NCBI GenBank assembly: GCA_965220485.1
Contig: OZ244832.1
Coordinates: 558,001-622,000, forward strand
From: Aldehydirespirator sp965220485
GTDB lineage: Bacteria > Actinomycetota > Acidimicrobiia > Acidimicrobiales > Aldehydirespiratoraceae
Length of the DNA stretch: 64,000 nucleotides
Reading direction: 5' to 3'
Positions within the stretch are counted from its first letter, which is position 1; every line of letters begins with the position of its first letter. The notes under the pieces are model-generated. The model had not been told where the DNA came from, made no database searches, and worked only from the letters and a program-made list of their open reading frames with translations. A program made the translations under genes and the position numbers. This document shows positions 51,071 through 59,665 of this stretch, piece after piece.

Positions 51071-51898
51071 CTAGCCGCGCGCGGCCCGGGCGGTCCAGCG
51101 GCCGTGCCGGCGTTCCAGCGTGAGGTCGAGCCCGAAGCACTCCGAGAGGTTGGCGCTCGTCAGTGTCTCGTTCATGGGCCCCGAGGCCAGCACCTCGCCG
51201 TCTCGCAGCAACAGCGCGTGGGTGAACCCGTCGGGTATCTCGTCGGTGTGATGGGTCACCAGCACCAGCGGCGGCGTGGCCGAGTCTGCCGCCAGGCCGC
51301 TGAGCGTGACGATCAGCTGCTCCCGTCCCGCTAGGTCGAGTCCGGCGTTGGGCTCGTCGAGGACGATCACCCCCGGCTCCAGCGACAGGGCCCGCGCCAG
51401 CAGCACCCGCTGCCGCTCGCCAGAGGACAGCGACCCGAAACGCTGATGGGCTCGGCGCCCGCAACCGACGCGCCGCAGGGCGGCCCGGGCCCGGCTGGCG
51501 TCGTCGGCGTCGTAGGGGTGCCACCACGGCTCCAGCGCGGCGTGCTTGGCCGTCATCACCACCTCCGCGGCGGTCAGCGAGGGCCTCAACATGTCGGCCA
51601 TCGCGGCGCTGGTGAAGCCGACCCCCGCCCTCAGCCGTCGCACGTCGGTGCGCCCCAGACGCTCGCCGAGCAACTCGACGACGCCGGTCGAGGGATGCTC
51701 CCACATCGTCGCTATGCGCACCAGGGTGGTCTTGCCCGAGCCGTTCGGCCCGAGCACCACCCATCTCTGACCCGGGCGCACCTCCCAATCGACGTCCCGA
51801 AGCAGATGCGTGCCGTCGATCGTGCGTCCCACTCCCCGAAGCGCCAGGACGGCGCCGTCCATCGCCGCGGGCGACCTTCGAGGCTGGTCCGTAGTCAC
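51071..51898 (-). CDS. ABC transporter ATP-binding protein (stand-alone)
   Basis: About 275 residues: Walker A VLGPNGSGKTTLVRIATM, signature LSSGERQRVLLARALSLEP, Walker B VIVLDEPNAGLDLAG and H-loop LVTHHTDEIPDG. It resembles iron-complex/ModF-like ATPases without an encoded permease. GTG 51898 fits because it overlaps the last repeat stop (GTGA); ATG 51862 is an alternative. It lies downstream of the exporter pair across the 17-bp array. Its 3' part is duplicated at 49646-49975. Confidence 0.88.
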   Translation of the reverse strand: MTTDQPRRSPAAMDGAVLALRGVGRTIDGTHLLRDVDWEVRPGQRWVVLGPNGSGKTTLVRIATMWEHPSTGVVELLGERLGRTDVRRLRAGVGFTSAAMADMLRPSLTAAEVVMTAKHAALEPWWHPYDADDASRARAALRRVGCGRRAHQRFGSLSSGERQRVLLARALSLEPGVIVLDEPNAGLDLAGREQLIVTLSGLAADSATPPLVLVTHHTDEIPDGFTHALLLRDGEVLASGPMNETLTSANLSECFGLDLTLERRHGRWTARAARG

Positions 51899-52189
51899 AG
51901 GACCGCACCCTTCACAGGACCGCACCCTTCACAGGACCGCACCCTTCACAGGACCGCACCCTTCACAGGACCGCACCCTTCACAGGACCGCACCCTTCAC
52001 AGGACCGCACCCTTCACAGGACCGCACCCTTCACAGGACCGCACCCTTCACAGGACCGCACCCTTCACAGGACCGCACCCTTCCAGGACCGCACCCTTCA
52101 CAGGACCGCACCCTTCACAGGACCGCACCCTTCACAGGACCGCACCCTTCACAGGACCGCACCCTTCACAGGACCGCACCCTTCACAGG
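51899..52189 (-). repeat. 17-bp tandem array (17 units) forming a relay of six-codon frames
   Basis: On the minus strand the unit is GTGAAGGGTGCGGTCCT. GTG starts occur every 17 bp from 52186 down to 51898, except one 16-bp unit near 52083 that lacks one base. Each GTG opens VKGAVL-stop, with the TGA overlapping the next GTG. The exporter stop (52168-52166) is one of these TGAs and the ATPase start (51898) is the last GTG. There are no spacers, so it is not a CRISPR array. Confidence 0.95.
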
Positions 52190-54133
52190 ACCGCCCTTGT
52201 GAGCAGGGTCGTCGGTGGGCCGGGCGCCCTTGGAGTGGCTCTGCCATTTCTCGAACATCGTGGCATAGCGGCCGCCCAGCGCCACCAGCTCATCATGGCT
52301 TCCGATCTCGGCGATCCTGCCCCCGTCAACCACCGCGATGCGGTCCGCTCGACGGGCTGTGGCCAGGCGATGGGCGATCACCACCGCGGTGCGCCCGCTC
52401 AACAGCACGTCGAGAGCTTGCTCGATCTGCGCCTCGGAGCGCAGATCGAGGTTGCTGGTGGCCTCGTCGAGCACCAGCACCCGGGGCTGGGACACGAACG
52501 TGCGGGCCAGCGCCAGCAGCTGCCGCTCGCCGGCCGACAGTGTGGCCCCTCGCTCATGGACGATGCCGTTGAGGCCGCCGAGGCGCTCCACCACGTCGAC
52601 TATCCCGACGGCACGCAGAGCGTCATGCAGCTCGGCATCGCTGGCCTCCGGGCGGGCGAAGCCCACGTTGTCGCGCACCGTGCCCGCGAACAGGAAGGGT
52701 TCCTGAACCACCACCCCGATCTGGGACCGCAAGCTGGTGAGGGTGGCGTCGCGCAGATCGTGGCCGTCGATGCGCACCGAGCCCTCCGTCGGGTCGTACA
52801 GCCGCACGATCAGCCGGGCGATGGTCGACTTGCCTGCCCCGGTCTCGCCCACCAGCGCGATCGTCTCGCCCGCCGAGACGTGCAGGCTCACATCGTGAAG
52901 GACTCGGCGGCCGGAACCGTACGAGAAGGACACGTTGTCGAAGACGATCTCACCGCGCAACGGGTCGAGCACGGCTGCATCGGGACGCTCCGCGACACTC
53001 GGTTCGGTCCTGAACAACTCGCGCAGCTTGGCGATGGCCGCTCCCCCCTGCTGGTAGGAGTTGTAGAGCTGCACCAGGGCCTGCACCGGCGCGAAGAAGG
53101 CGGTCAGGAACAGCAGGTAGGCGGCGAGCTCGCCCACCGTGATCCGGCCGCTGGCGGTCATGGCTCCGCCCACCGCCAGCAGCACCGCCTGGGTGGCGAT
53201 GCCGATCGCCTCGCTGCCCGGCCCGTAGAGCGAGTTGGCCCGCGAGGCTCGCAGGTTGACGTCGCGGTGGTTGTTCACCACCCGGCGGTGCTCGGCGACA
53301 TTGGCGGCCCGACGATCGTGGGCGGCGATCACCCGGATGCCGGCCAGCGACTCCTGGAGGTTGCCGAGCAGCTCGCCGATGCGGTCGCGCACGCTGCGGT
53401 AGTCGGCCGCCGACCGGTGCCGGAACCACAGCGAGGACGCCAGCGTGGGAGGCACGGCCGCGGCCAGCGTGACCAGGGCCAGCAGCGGGTCGTAGTTGAA
53501 CAGCAACACCGTGATCACCGCCAGGGTGAGGGCTTGGACCGCGAAGTTGACGATGCCCTCGTTGAAGAGCACCGACAGCGCTTCGATGTCGGAGGTCATG
53601 CGGGTGAGCAGCACGCCGGCCCTCTCGCCGGTGTGGAAGTCCATTCCCTGACGCTGCATGTGCGCGAACGTGCGGATGCGCAGTCGCTCCATCAGCTGCT
53701 CGCCGAGCCTGCCCGTGAACGCCACCCGGGCCGCACCCATCACGGCGGCCAGTGCCAGCAGGCCCACATAGGCCAAGGCCGCGGTCACCAGCACGCTGCG
53801 ATCGCGGGCCAGGATGCCGTGGTCCACTCCGATCTGGGTGAGCACCGGGCCGAACTGGATGGCGACCGTCTCAACCGCCACCAGCGAGAAGGCGGCCGCC
53901 AGCCGGTAGCGGTGCGGCCACAGGAACCGGCCCAGCCCGAACCGGCGGTTGGCCTCGTCAGGGACGCGAGACCATTGCACCATCGGATCGGGATGGGCCG
54001 GCTCGTCGGCCAGCACCCGCTCGACCCGGGCCCTGAGGTCGCCGGGCACGTCCGCGTGGGGCAGACCGGCCTGGGCCGCAGCCTGCACCGAGGTCGGTCC
54101 AGGCCGCATACGGACCGGCGACTGGAACATCAT
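52166..54133 (-). CDS. ABC exporter half-transporter with canonical ATPase glutamate
   Basis: 655 residues: type-IV exporter membrane domain (six helices, about 80-380), then the nucleotide-binding domain with Walker A GETGAGKSTIARLIVRLYD, signature LSAGERQLLALART, Walker B VLVLDEATSNLDL with catalytic Glu, and H-loop VIAHRLATARRAD. It pairs with the gene at 54130-55971. Its signature motif (LSAGE in place of LSGGQ) belongs to the degenerate ATP site of such heterodimers. The last codons run into the 17-bp array (GGPVKGAVL-stop). Substrate unknown; multidrug or lipid export is typical. Confidence 0.9.
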   Translation of the reverse strand: MMFQSPVRMRPGPTSVQAAAQAGLPHADVPGDLRARVERVLADEPAHPDPMVQWSRVPDEANRRFGLGRFLWPHRYRLAAAFSLVAVETVAIQFGPVLTQIGVDHGILARDRSVLVTAALAYVGLLALAAVMGAARVAFTGRLGEQLMERLRIRTFAHMQRQGMDFHTGERAGVLLTRMTSDIEALSVLFNEGIVNFAVQALTLAVITVLLFNYDPLLALVTLAAAVPPTLASSLWFRHRSAADYRSVRDRIGELLGNLQESLAGIRVIAAHDRRAANVAEHRRVVNNHRDVNLRASRANSLYGPGSEAIGIATQAVLLAVGGAMTASGRITVGELAAYLLFLTAFFAPVQALVQLYNSYQQGGAAIAKLRELFRTEPSVAERPDAAVLDPLRGEIVFDNVSFSYGSGRRVLHDVSLHVSAGETIALVGETGAGKSTIARLIVRLYDPTEGSVRIDGHDLRDATLTSLRSQIGVVVQEPFLFAGTVRDNVGFARPEASDAELHDALRAVGIVDVVERLGGLNGIVHERGATLSAGERQLLALARTFVSQPRVLVLDEATSNLDLRSEAQIEQALDVLLSGRTAVVIAHRLATARRADRIAVVDGGRIAEIGSHDELVALGGRYATMFEKWQSHSKGARPTDDPAHKGGPVKGAVL

Positions 54134-55971
54134 TCTGGAAGCGCCAGCCTGTCCGTGCCGGCGCGGTCCCGGTCGATGGGCGCGGACCCGCCTGCGCGGG
54201 TGGAGCCGTCGGTGGCGCTCTCGGTGGCGCCGATGTCGGTGAGCACTTCGGCGTAGGCGGGCACAGTGCTCAATAGATGGCGGTGGCTGCCGGTGGCCGC
54301 CACCTTCCCGCCGGCGATGAACACCACGCGGTCGGCCAGAGCGATCGTGGACAGGCGATGAGCGATGAGGATCGTGGTGCGCTGGGGGCGGCGCTTGCGC
54401 AGGGCGGAGTGGATGCGCTCCTCCACTCCTGTGTCGATGGCGCTGGTGGCGTCGTCCAGAACCAGCACCGCGGGGTCCGCGACCAGGGCCCGGGCGATGG
54501 CGAGGCGCTGGCGCTGGCCGCCGGAGATGGTCGAGCCCCGCTCGCCGAGTCTCGTCTCGGTCCCGAGGGGCATGGCCGTCACGAAGTCACCCGCGGCCGC
54601 GTCGACCAGCGCGACGGCCACCGAGGCCTCATCGGCGTCGGGGCGGGCGAAGGCCACGTTGTCGCGGACGCTGGTCGCGAACAGGAAGGGATCGTCGGTC
54701 ACTACCGTCACGGCCCGCCGGAGGTCCGAGATGCGCAGATCCCGCACGTCGACGCCGTCGATGCGCACCGTGCCCCGGTCCACGTCGTAGAAGCGGGGCA
54801 GCAGCCGCCCGATGGTGCTCTTCCCGCTTCCAGTGCGGCCCACCACCGCCACCGTCTCGCCGGGCTCGACGGTCAGCGAGAAGCCGTCGATGACCGAGGT
54901 GCCGTCTCCGGTGGCGTAGGTGAAGGCCACATCGTCGAGTTCGACGCGGCCTGCTGGCTCGGTCAGAGGCACGGCATCGGGGCGCTCGGTGATCTCGGGG
55001 GACTCATCGAGGATCTCGAACACCCGCTGGGCGGCGGCTGAGGCGCGATGCCACTGGATGACAACGAAGCCGATCATCCGGAACGGGGCCGCCATGATCA
55101 GCACGTATGCGTTGAAGGCGACGATGTCGCCCACGCCGATACTGCCGTCGATCGCCAGCAGTCCACCGGTTAGCAGCACCAGGGCCAGGCCGAACCGAGG
55201 GAGCGCCTCCATGAGGGGTGCGTGACGGGCCCGGGCGTCGGCAGTGGCCGTGCCGGCCCAGCGCAGCCGTCGCGCCGACCGGGCCAGCAGCGCGATCTGG
55301 GCCCGCTCCTGGGCGAAGGTGCGCACGACCTGGGCGCCCTGGATGTTCTCGTCCACGATCATGGCCAGATCGGCCATGCGGGCCTGCGTCACCCAGGTCA
55401 GGGGGAAGACCCTGTCCCGCAGCCTGACGCCCACGTACAGCACCAGCGGAAGCGGCGCCATGGCGACCAGGGTCAGCGGCAGCGACAGCACGAGCATCGC
55501 GGCCGTCCCCATGGCCAGCAGCGCCAGCTGCATGGCCACGAGAGGGCCGAACGCGAAGAGCAGCTGGATGGAGCGGATGTCGCTGTTGGCCCGCGAGATG
55601 ACCTGCCCCGTCTGGGTCCTGTCCCAGTAGGAGAACGAGAGTTCGGTGAGGCGCTCGTAGACCAGGTTGCGAAGGTCGGCCTCGATGCTGTGCGCCGAGC
55701 GGAACAACCCGTAGCGATAGGCGAAACCCAGCACGAATCGGACCGCGGCCAGAGCGGCCAGGGCGAGCACCCACGGCCGCAGCGCCTCGCCGGCCGCGGC
55801 CGAGTCCACGCCCCGGCCGATCACCACCGGCACGGCCGCAGTGGTCGCCACCGAGACCAGACCGGCCGCGACGGCCGCCGCGAACACGCGCTTGTGCCGG
55901 GCCACAACCGGCAGAACCCGCCGCATCCACCCGCGGCTGCGATCCGGGTGCAGGCCTGTCAACGACATCAT
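54130..55971 (-). CDS. ABC exporter half-transporter with degenerate Walker B (Asp for Glu)
   Basis: 613 residues: membrane domain with six helices, Walker A GRTGSGKSTIGRLLPRFYD, canonical signature ISGGQRQRLAIARAL and Walker B VLVLDDATSAIDTG, in which the catalytic Glu is replaced by Asp. This is the complementary half of an asymmetric heterodimeric exporter. The start of the next gene overlaps its stop (ATGA at 54130-54133). ATG 55971; the divergent CBS gene begins about 60 bp away. Confidence 0.9.
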   Translation of the reverse strand: MMSLTGLHPDRSRGWMRRVLPVVARHKRVFAAAVAAGLVSVATTAAVPVVIGRGVDSAAAGEALRPWVLALAALAAVRFVLGFAYRYGLFRSAHSIEADLRNLVYERLTELSFSYWDRTQTGQVISRANSDIRSIQLLFAFGPLVAMQLALLAMGTAAMLVLSLPLTLVAMAPLPLVLYVGVRLRDRVFPLTWVTQARMADLAMIVDENIQGAQVVRTFAQERAQIALLARSARRLRWAGTATADARARHAPLMEALPRFGLALVLLTGGLLAIDGSIGVGDIVAFNAYVLIMAAPFRMIGFVVIQWHRASAAAQRVFEILDESPEITERPDAVPLTEPAGRVELDDVAFTYATGDGTSVIDGFSLTVEPGETVAVVGRTGSGKSTIGRLLPRFYDVDRGTVRIDGVDVRDLRISDLRRAVTVVTDDPFLFATSVRDNVAFARPDADEASVAVALVDAAAGDFVTAMPLGTETRLGERGSTISGGQRQRLAIARALVADPAVLVLDDATSAIDTGVEERIHSALRKRRPQRTTILIAHRLSTIALADRVVFIAGGKVAATGSHRHLLSTVPAYAEVLTDIGATESATDGSTRAGGSAPIDRDRAGTDRLALPE

Positions 55972-56034
55972 GCCAAGTTACGGGGAGTCGGGGTAGATTC
56001 GCGGCTGAAGGGCCCGTCGATCCGGGGAGGACCG

Positions 56035-57396
56035 ATAGACATCGCGCTGTGGCTTCTGGCCGCTCTTGCGCTGATAGCAGCCACGGCTGCCTTCGTCGCC
56101 ATGGAGTTCGCTCTGGTGACGGTGGATCGGACCCGAGTGGACGAACGGGCCGGGGCCGGCGACCGGCAGGCCCGGATGGTCCAGCGTCTGGTGGCTCAGC
56201 TGTCGTTCCACCTCTCCGGCGCTCAGATCGGCATCACGGTGTCGTCGCTGCTGCTCGGGTTCATGGTCGAGCCGGCGTTGGCACCGATGATCGCGCCTGG
56301 GATCGAGGCGCTATTCGGATCAGAAACGCCGTGGGGCGTCTCCGTAGCCGTCGCCTTGGTCTTAGCCACCATCGTGCACATGGTGCTGGGCGAACTCGTG
56401 CCCAAGGCCGTGGCCACCACCAAGCCCTACGGGACCGCGGTCGCGGTGGCCCTGCCCACCACGGTGTACGGCGTGCTGGCCCGGCCTGTGGTGGCCTTCC
56501 TCAACGGCGCAGCCAACTGGATGGTGCGCCGCCTCGGCATCGAGCCGCGCGAAGAAATCGATCCGGTGCCCGACCGTGACGAAATCGAGCAACTCTTCGT
56601 CTCTTCGGGGGAGGAGGGGATGCTCGACGAGGGCGAGGTCCGGCTGCTCACCCGGTCGATCCGCTTGGCCCACAAACAGGCCGACGACGCCATGGTGCCG
56701 AGGGTTGAGGTGCTGGCCATCGCGGCCGACGCCTTAGTGGCCGACCTCGCGGACCTGGCCGCGCGTACCGGCCACTCCCGGTTCCCGGTCATCGCGGGCC
56801 ATCTCGACGACGTCGCCGGCGTCGTCCATGTGAAATCGCTGTTCGCGGTGCCGGTGCAGGACCGGCTGTCCACGCCGGTGTCGCGGCTCATGAAGCCGGT
56901 ACTGGCCGTGCCGGAGTCCCGCGACCTCGACGACATTCTCGACGACCTGCGCACCCGAGCGGGTCAGCTTGCGGTGGTGGTCGACGAGCACGGCGGGACG
57001 GCAGGAATAATCACCCTGGAGGACGTGCTGGAGGAGATCGTCGGCGAGATCGACGATGAGCACGACTCGTCCACGCCCGAGCGCACGCGGTCCGAGTCTC
57101 GGGGCTCGACGGTGCTGCCGGCGTCGCTTCATACCGACGAGGTGCTAGACGCCACCGGGTTTGCCATGCCCGAGGGCGATTACGAGACACTGGCCGGCCT
57201 GGTGCTGGACCGATTGGGCCACATCCCGGTGCCCGGCGAGATGGTCACCGTGGACAGCTGGCGCCTCGAGGTGGTGGCCGTGGACGGGCTGCGCATCGCC
57301 ACCGTCCGGGTAGTGGCTCCCTACAGGGCCGGGACTGGGCCCGCGGCGAAACCGGGCCCGACGGCCGGTTCGGTCGGGCGGGGGAAGCAGCCGTGA
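56035..57396 (+). CDS. CBS-domain membrane protein, CorC/HlyC (DUF21) family, first copy
   Basis: About 453 residues: DUF21 membrane domain (IALWLLAALALIAATAAFVAMEFALVTVDRTRV...MVLGELVPKAVATT), two CBS domains (TRSIRLAHKQADDAMVPRVEV...VVDEHGGTAGIITLEDVLEEIVGEIDDE) and the C-terminal CorC_HlyC domain (PEGDYETLAGLVLDRLGHIPVPGE). Related proteins act in Mg/Co efflux. GGGGAGG lies at 56024-56030, but the codon at the right distance is ATA (56035) or ATC (56041) and no in-frame ATG, GTG or TTG fits, so the start coordinate is approximate. The stop overlaps the first GTG of the 50-bp array. Confidence 0.85.
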   Translation: MDIALWLLAALALIAATAAFVAMEFALVTVDRTRVDERAGAGDRQARMVQRLVAQLSFHLSGAQIGITVSSLLLGFMVEPALAPMIAPGIEALFGSETPWGVSVAVALVLATIVHMVLGELVPKAVATTKPYGTAVAVALPTTVYGVLARPVVAFLNGAANWMVRRLGIEPREEIDPVPDRDEIEQLFVSSGEEGMLDEGEVRLLTRSIRLAHKQADDAMVPRVEVLAIAADALVADLADLAARTGHSRFPVIAGHLDDVAGVVHVKSLFAVPVQDRLSTPVSRLMKPVLAVPESRDLDDILDDLRTRAGQLAVVVDEHGGTAGIITLEDVLEEIVGEIDDEHDSSTPERTRSESRGSTVLPASLHTDEVLDATGFAMPEGDYETLAGLVLDRLGHIPVPGEMVTVDSWRLEVVAVDGLRIATVRVVAPYRAGTGPAAKPGPTAGSVGRGKQP

Positions 57397-57642
57397 GTTC
57401 GGGTGCGCTCGTGGCTCTGGTGGTCGGGCGGGGGAAGTCGTCGTGAGTTCGGGTGCGCTCGTGGCTCTGGTGGTCGGGCGGGGGAAGCAGCCGTGAGTTC
57501 GGGTGCGTTCGTGGCTCTGGTGGTCGGGCGGGGGAAGTCGTCGTGAGTTCGGGTGCGTTCGTGGCTCTGGTGGTCGGGCGGGGGAAGTCGTCGTGAGTTC
57601 GGGTGCGCTCGTGGTTCTGGTGGTCGGGCGGGGGAAGTCGTC
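57393..57642 (+). repeat. 50-bp tandem array, five copies, each with its own start and stop
   Basis: GTG starts at 57393, 57443, 57493, 57543 and 57593, then the real gene at 57643. Each unit carries the second CBS gene's first codons (VSSGALVALVV) fused to the first CBS gene's tail (GRGKQP or GRGKSS), 17 codons in all, with TGA overlapping the next GTG. GGGGGAAG before every GTG gives each a ribosome-binding site. It is a tandem duplication of the gene junction. Confidence 0.95.
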
Positions 57643-58701
57643 GTGAGTTCGGGCGCGCTCGTGGCTCTGGTGGTGGCGGTGGTGATGCTGGGGGCCAACG
57701 CCTTCTTCGTGGCCGCTGAGTTCGCGCTGGTCGCGTCCCGTGCTGCTCGCTTCGAGACGGCCGCGACCGACGGGGACCGGCGCAGCGGGCTCGCGCTGGC
57801 CGCAGTGCGCGACCTGCAGGCCCAGCTGGCCGGGGCCCAGCTCGGGATAACCATGGCCTCGCTGGTGTTGGGCTATGTGGCTGAGCCTGCCATCGCGCAT
57901 CTCATCGAGCCAGTCATCGAGGCCGTAGCCGAGGTCCCCTCGGGCGTGCTGCACACGATCTCGTTCGCGGTGGCGCTGTTCGTGGTGACCACGCTGCATG
58001 TGGTGGTGGGTGAGATGGTCCCCAAGAACATCGCCATTGCCGGACCCGAGTCGGCTGCGAGACTGCTCGCACCGGCTATGCGGGTCTACGGCGCGGTGTT
58101 CAAGCCGGCCATCTGGTCTCTCAACATGGTGTCGGCGGGGATCGTCCGGCTGATGGGGATCAAGCCGGTTGATGAGATCAACACCGCCCTCACCATCAAC
58201 GAGTTCCACACGCTGCTGGAAGGCGCTCGCGAGGAGGGTGTGATCGAGGCAGCCGAGCATGAGCTCCTGGCGGGGGCGCTGCAGTTCCGGGTCCGCTCCG
58301 CCGGGTCGATGATGGTGTCCGCCGACAGCCTGGTGTCGGTGCCTCGGGGCGCGTCGGTGGCCCGTCTCGAGGATGTGGTGGCTTCCAGCGGCCACACCCG
58401 CGTGCCGGTATGGGGATCCGAGCCTGACGACGTGCTGGGGTTCGTGCACGCCAAGGACTTGCTCCGCATGCCGGCGGAGGCCCGCGACGATCCGGTGCCC
58501 CTGGAGCTGGTGCGCCGCTTGCGGGTAGTCAGCCCCGATATGGCTGGCCGCGAACTGCTGCTCTACATGCGCCGGTCACGGGTGCACATGGCCCTAGTGC
58601 GCAACGAGGCCGGCAGGATGCTGGGAGTGGTCACCCTCGAGGACGTTCTCGAGGCTCTGGTGGGCGACATCTTCGACGAAACCGACGACAACAGCGCCTG
58701 A
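57643..58701 (+). CDS. CBS-domain membrane protein, CorC/HlyC (DUF21) family, second copy
   Basis: 352 residues: DUF21 domain (VVMLGANAFFVAAEFALVASRAARFE...VVVGEMVPKNIAIAGPESAARLL) and two CBS domains (SADSLVSVPRGASVARLEDVVASSGHTRVPV...LVRNEAGRMLGVVTLEDVLEALVGDIFDE). It lacks the C-terminal CorC_HlyC domain of its neighbour. Tandem long and short copies are common in actinobacteria and may act as a pair. GTG 57643 has GGGGGAAG upstream and is preceded by five copies of the same start region. Confidence 0.88.
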   Translation: MSSGALVALVVAVVMLGANAFFVAAEFALVASRAARFETAATDGDRRSGLALAAVRDLQAQLAGAQLGITMASLVLGYVAEPAIAHLIEPVIEAVAEVPSGVLHTISFAVALFVVTTLHVVVGEMVPKNIAIAGPESAARLLAPAMRVYGAVFKPAIWSLNMVSAGIVRLMGIKPVDEINTALTINEFHTLLEGAREEGVIEAAEHELLAGALQFRVRSAGSMMVSADSLVSVPRGASVARLEDVVASSGHTRVPVWGSEPDDVLGFVHAKDLLRMPAEARDDPVPLELVRRLRVVSPDMAGRELLLYMRRSRVHMALVRNEAGRMLGVVTLEDVLEALVGDIFDETDDNSA

Positions 58702-58755
58702 GGGTGCGGGCCAGCGCTTGAATGTCGGGGGAACTTCCGGCGGGTTTTCTCGCGC

Positions 58756-58776
58756 ATCTGCGGGAAAGTCGCAGAT
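58756..58776. terminator. hairpin between convergent CBS and fabI genes
   Basis: ATCTGCG-GGAAAGT-CGCAGAT is a 7-bp stem with a 7-base loop, placed 54 bp after the CBS stop and 29 bp past the fabI stop. It has only short T/A tracts (AGTTCTGAT), so it is a weak candidate for shared termination. Confidence 0.4.
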
Positions 58777-58804
58777 AGTTCTGATCACGGGCCGCTGAGG
58801 CTGG

Positions 58805-59581
58805 TCAGGCACCGATGGCGTGGTAGCCGCCGTCGGCCTGGACGATCGATCCGGTGGTGGCCGGCAGCCAGTCGCTGAGCAGGGCCACGACCGTGCGCGA
58901 CACTGCGGAGGGATCGGTGACGCTCCAGCCGAGCGGCGCCCGCTGGGACCAAGCGTCCTCGAACGCGGAGAACCCTGGGATCGAGCGAGCGGCCATGGTT
59001 CTCACCGGCCCCGCCGACACCAGGTTCACCCTGATGCCCTGCGGCCCCAGGTAGCGGGCCAGGTACCGGCAAGTCGACTCGAGGCCGGCCTTGGCCACGC
59101 CCATCCAGTCGTACGCCGGCCAGGCCCGGGTGGCGTCGAAGTCGAGGCCCACGATCGAGCTGCCGGCACCCATGAGCGGGGCGACCGCGTCGGCGAGCAT
59201 CTTGAGCGAGTACGTGGAGATCTCCAGGGCCACCTTGACATCGTCCCAGGCCGCGTCCATGAACGAGCCGCCCAGACAGATCTCGGGAGCGAACCCGATG
59301 GCGTGGAGCGCGCCGTCCACGCGTCCCCAGCCGCCGGCCAGGTGGTCGCGCAGGGCGCCGGCATGGGACGGCTCGGTCACGTCGAACTCCACCACGTCGA
59401 TGCCGTCGCCGAGCTTGCGGGCTGTGCGCTGGGTGAGGCGCATTCCCCGGCCGGCACCGGTGAGCAGGATCTCGGCGCCCTCGGCCAGGGCGAACTCGGC
59501 GGCGCCGAAAGCGAGCGAGGCGTCGGTCAGCACTCCGGTGATCACAATGCGCTTGCCGTCAAGTAGGCCCACGGCCCGCAA
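58805..59581 (-). CDS. fabI: enoyl-[acyl-carrier-protein] reductase (NADH), InhA/FabI type
   Basis: 258 residues of SDR fold with the FabI-specific features GKRIVITGVLTDASLAFGAAEFALAEGA and the active-site Tyr157/Lys164 (AYDWMGVAKAGLESTCRYLARYLG), matching Tyr158/Lys165 of mycobacterial InhA. VSAGPVRTMAA is the substrate loop. It reduces enoyl-ACP in the last step of fatty acid elongation. The start at 59581 is compact against the divergent mshC-like gene, so the two share an upstream region of under 90 bp. Confidence 0.93.
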   Translation of the reverse strand: MRAVGLLDGKRIVITGVLTDASLAFGAAEFALAEGAEILLTGAGRGMRLTQRTARKLGDGIDVVEFDVTEPSHAGALRDHLAGGWGRVDGALHAIGFAPEICLGGSFMDAAWDDVKVALEISTYSLKMLADAVAPLMGAGSSIVGLDFDATRAWPAYDWMGVAKAGLESTCRYLARYLGPQGIRVNLVSAGPVRTMAARSIPGFSAFEDAWSQRAPLGWSVTDPSAVSRTVVALLSDWLPATTGSIVQADGGYHAIGA

Positions 59582-59596
59582 CGGTACCGTGAGATC

Positions 59597-59665
59597 GTGC
59601 GGCTCTACGACACGGCCCGCGGCGCGCTATCCCGCTCGGCTAGCCCGCTGGTCAGCGCAGCGTGA
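59597..59665 (+). repeat. 65-bp duplicated start of the mshC-like gene with GTGA overlap
   Basis: CGGCTCTACGACACGGCCCG occurs at 59600 and again at 59671. GTG 59597 opens a 22-codon frame (VRLYDTARGALSRSASPLVSAA) whose TGA (59663-59665) overlaps the gene's GTG at 59662. It could act as a leader peptide or be a scar of duplication. Confidence 0.6.

Noticed and set aside
51899..52189. Possible CRISPR array in the regular 17-bp repeat
   Set aside because: Units abut with no unique spacers and the repeat is too short; it is a tandem array at a gene junction.
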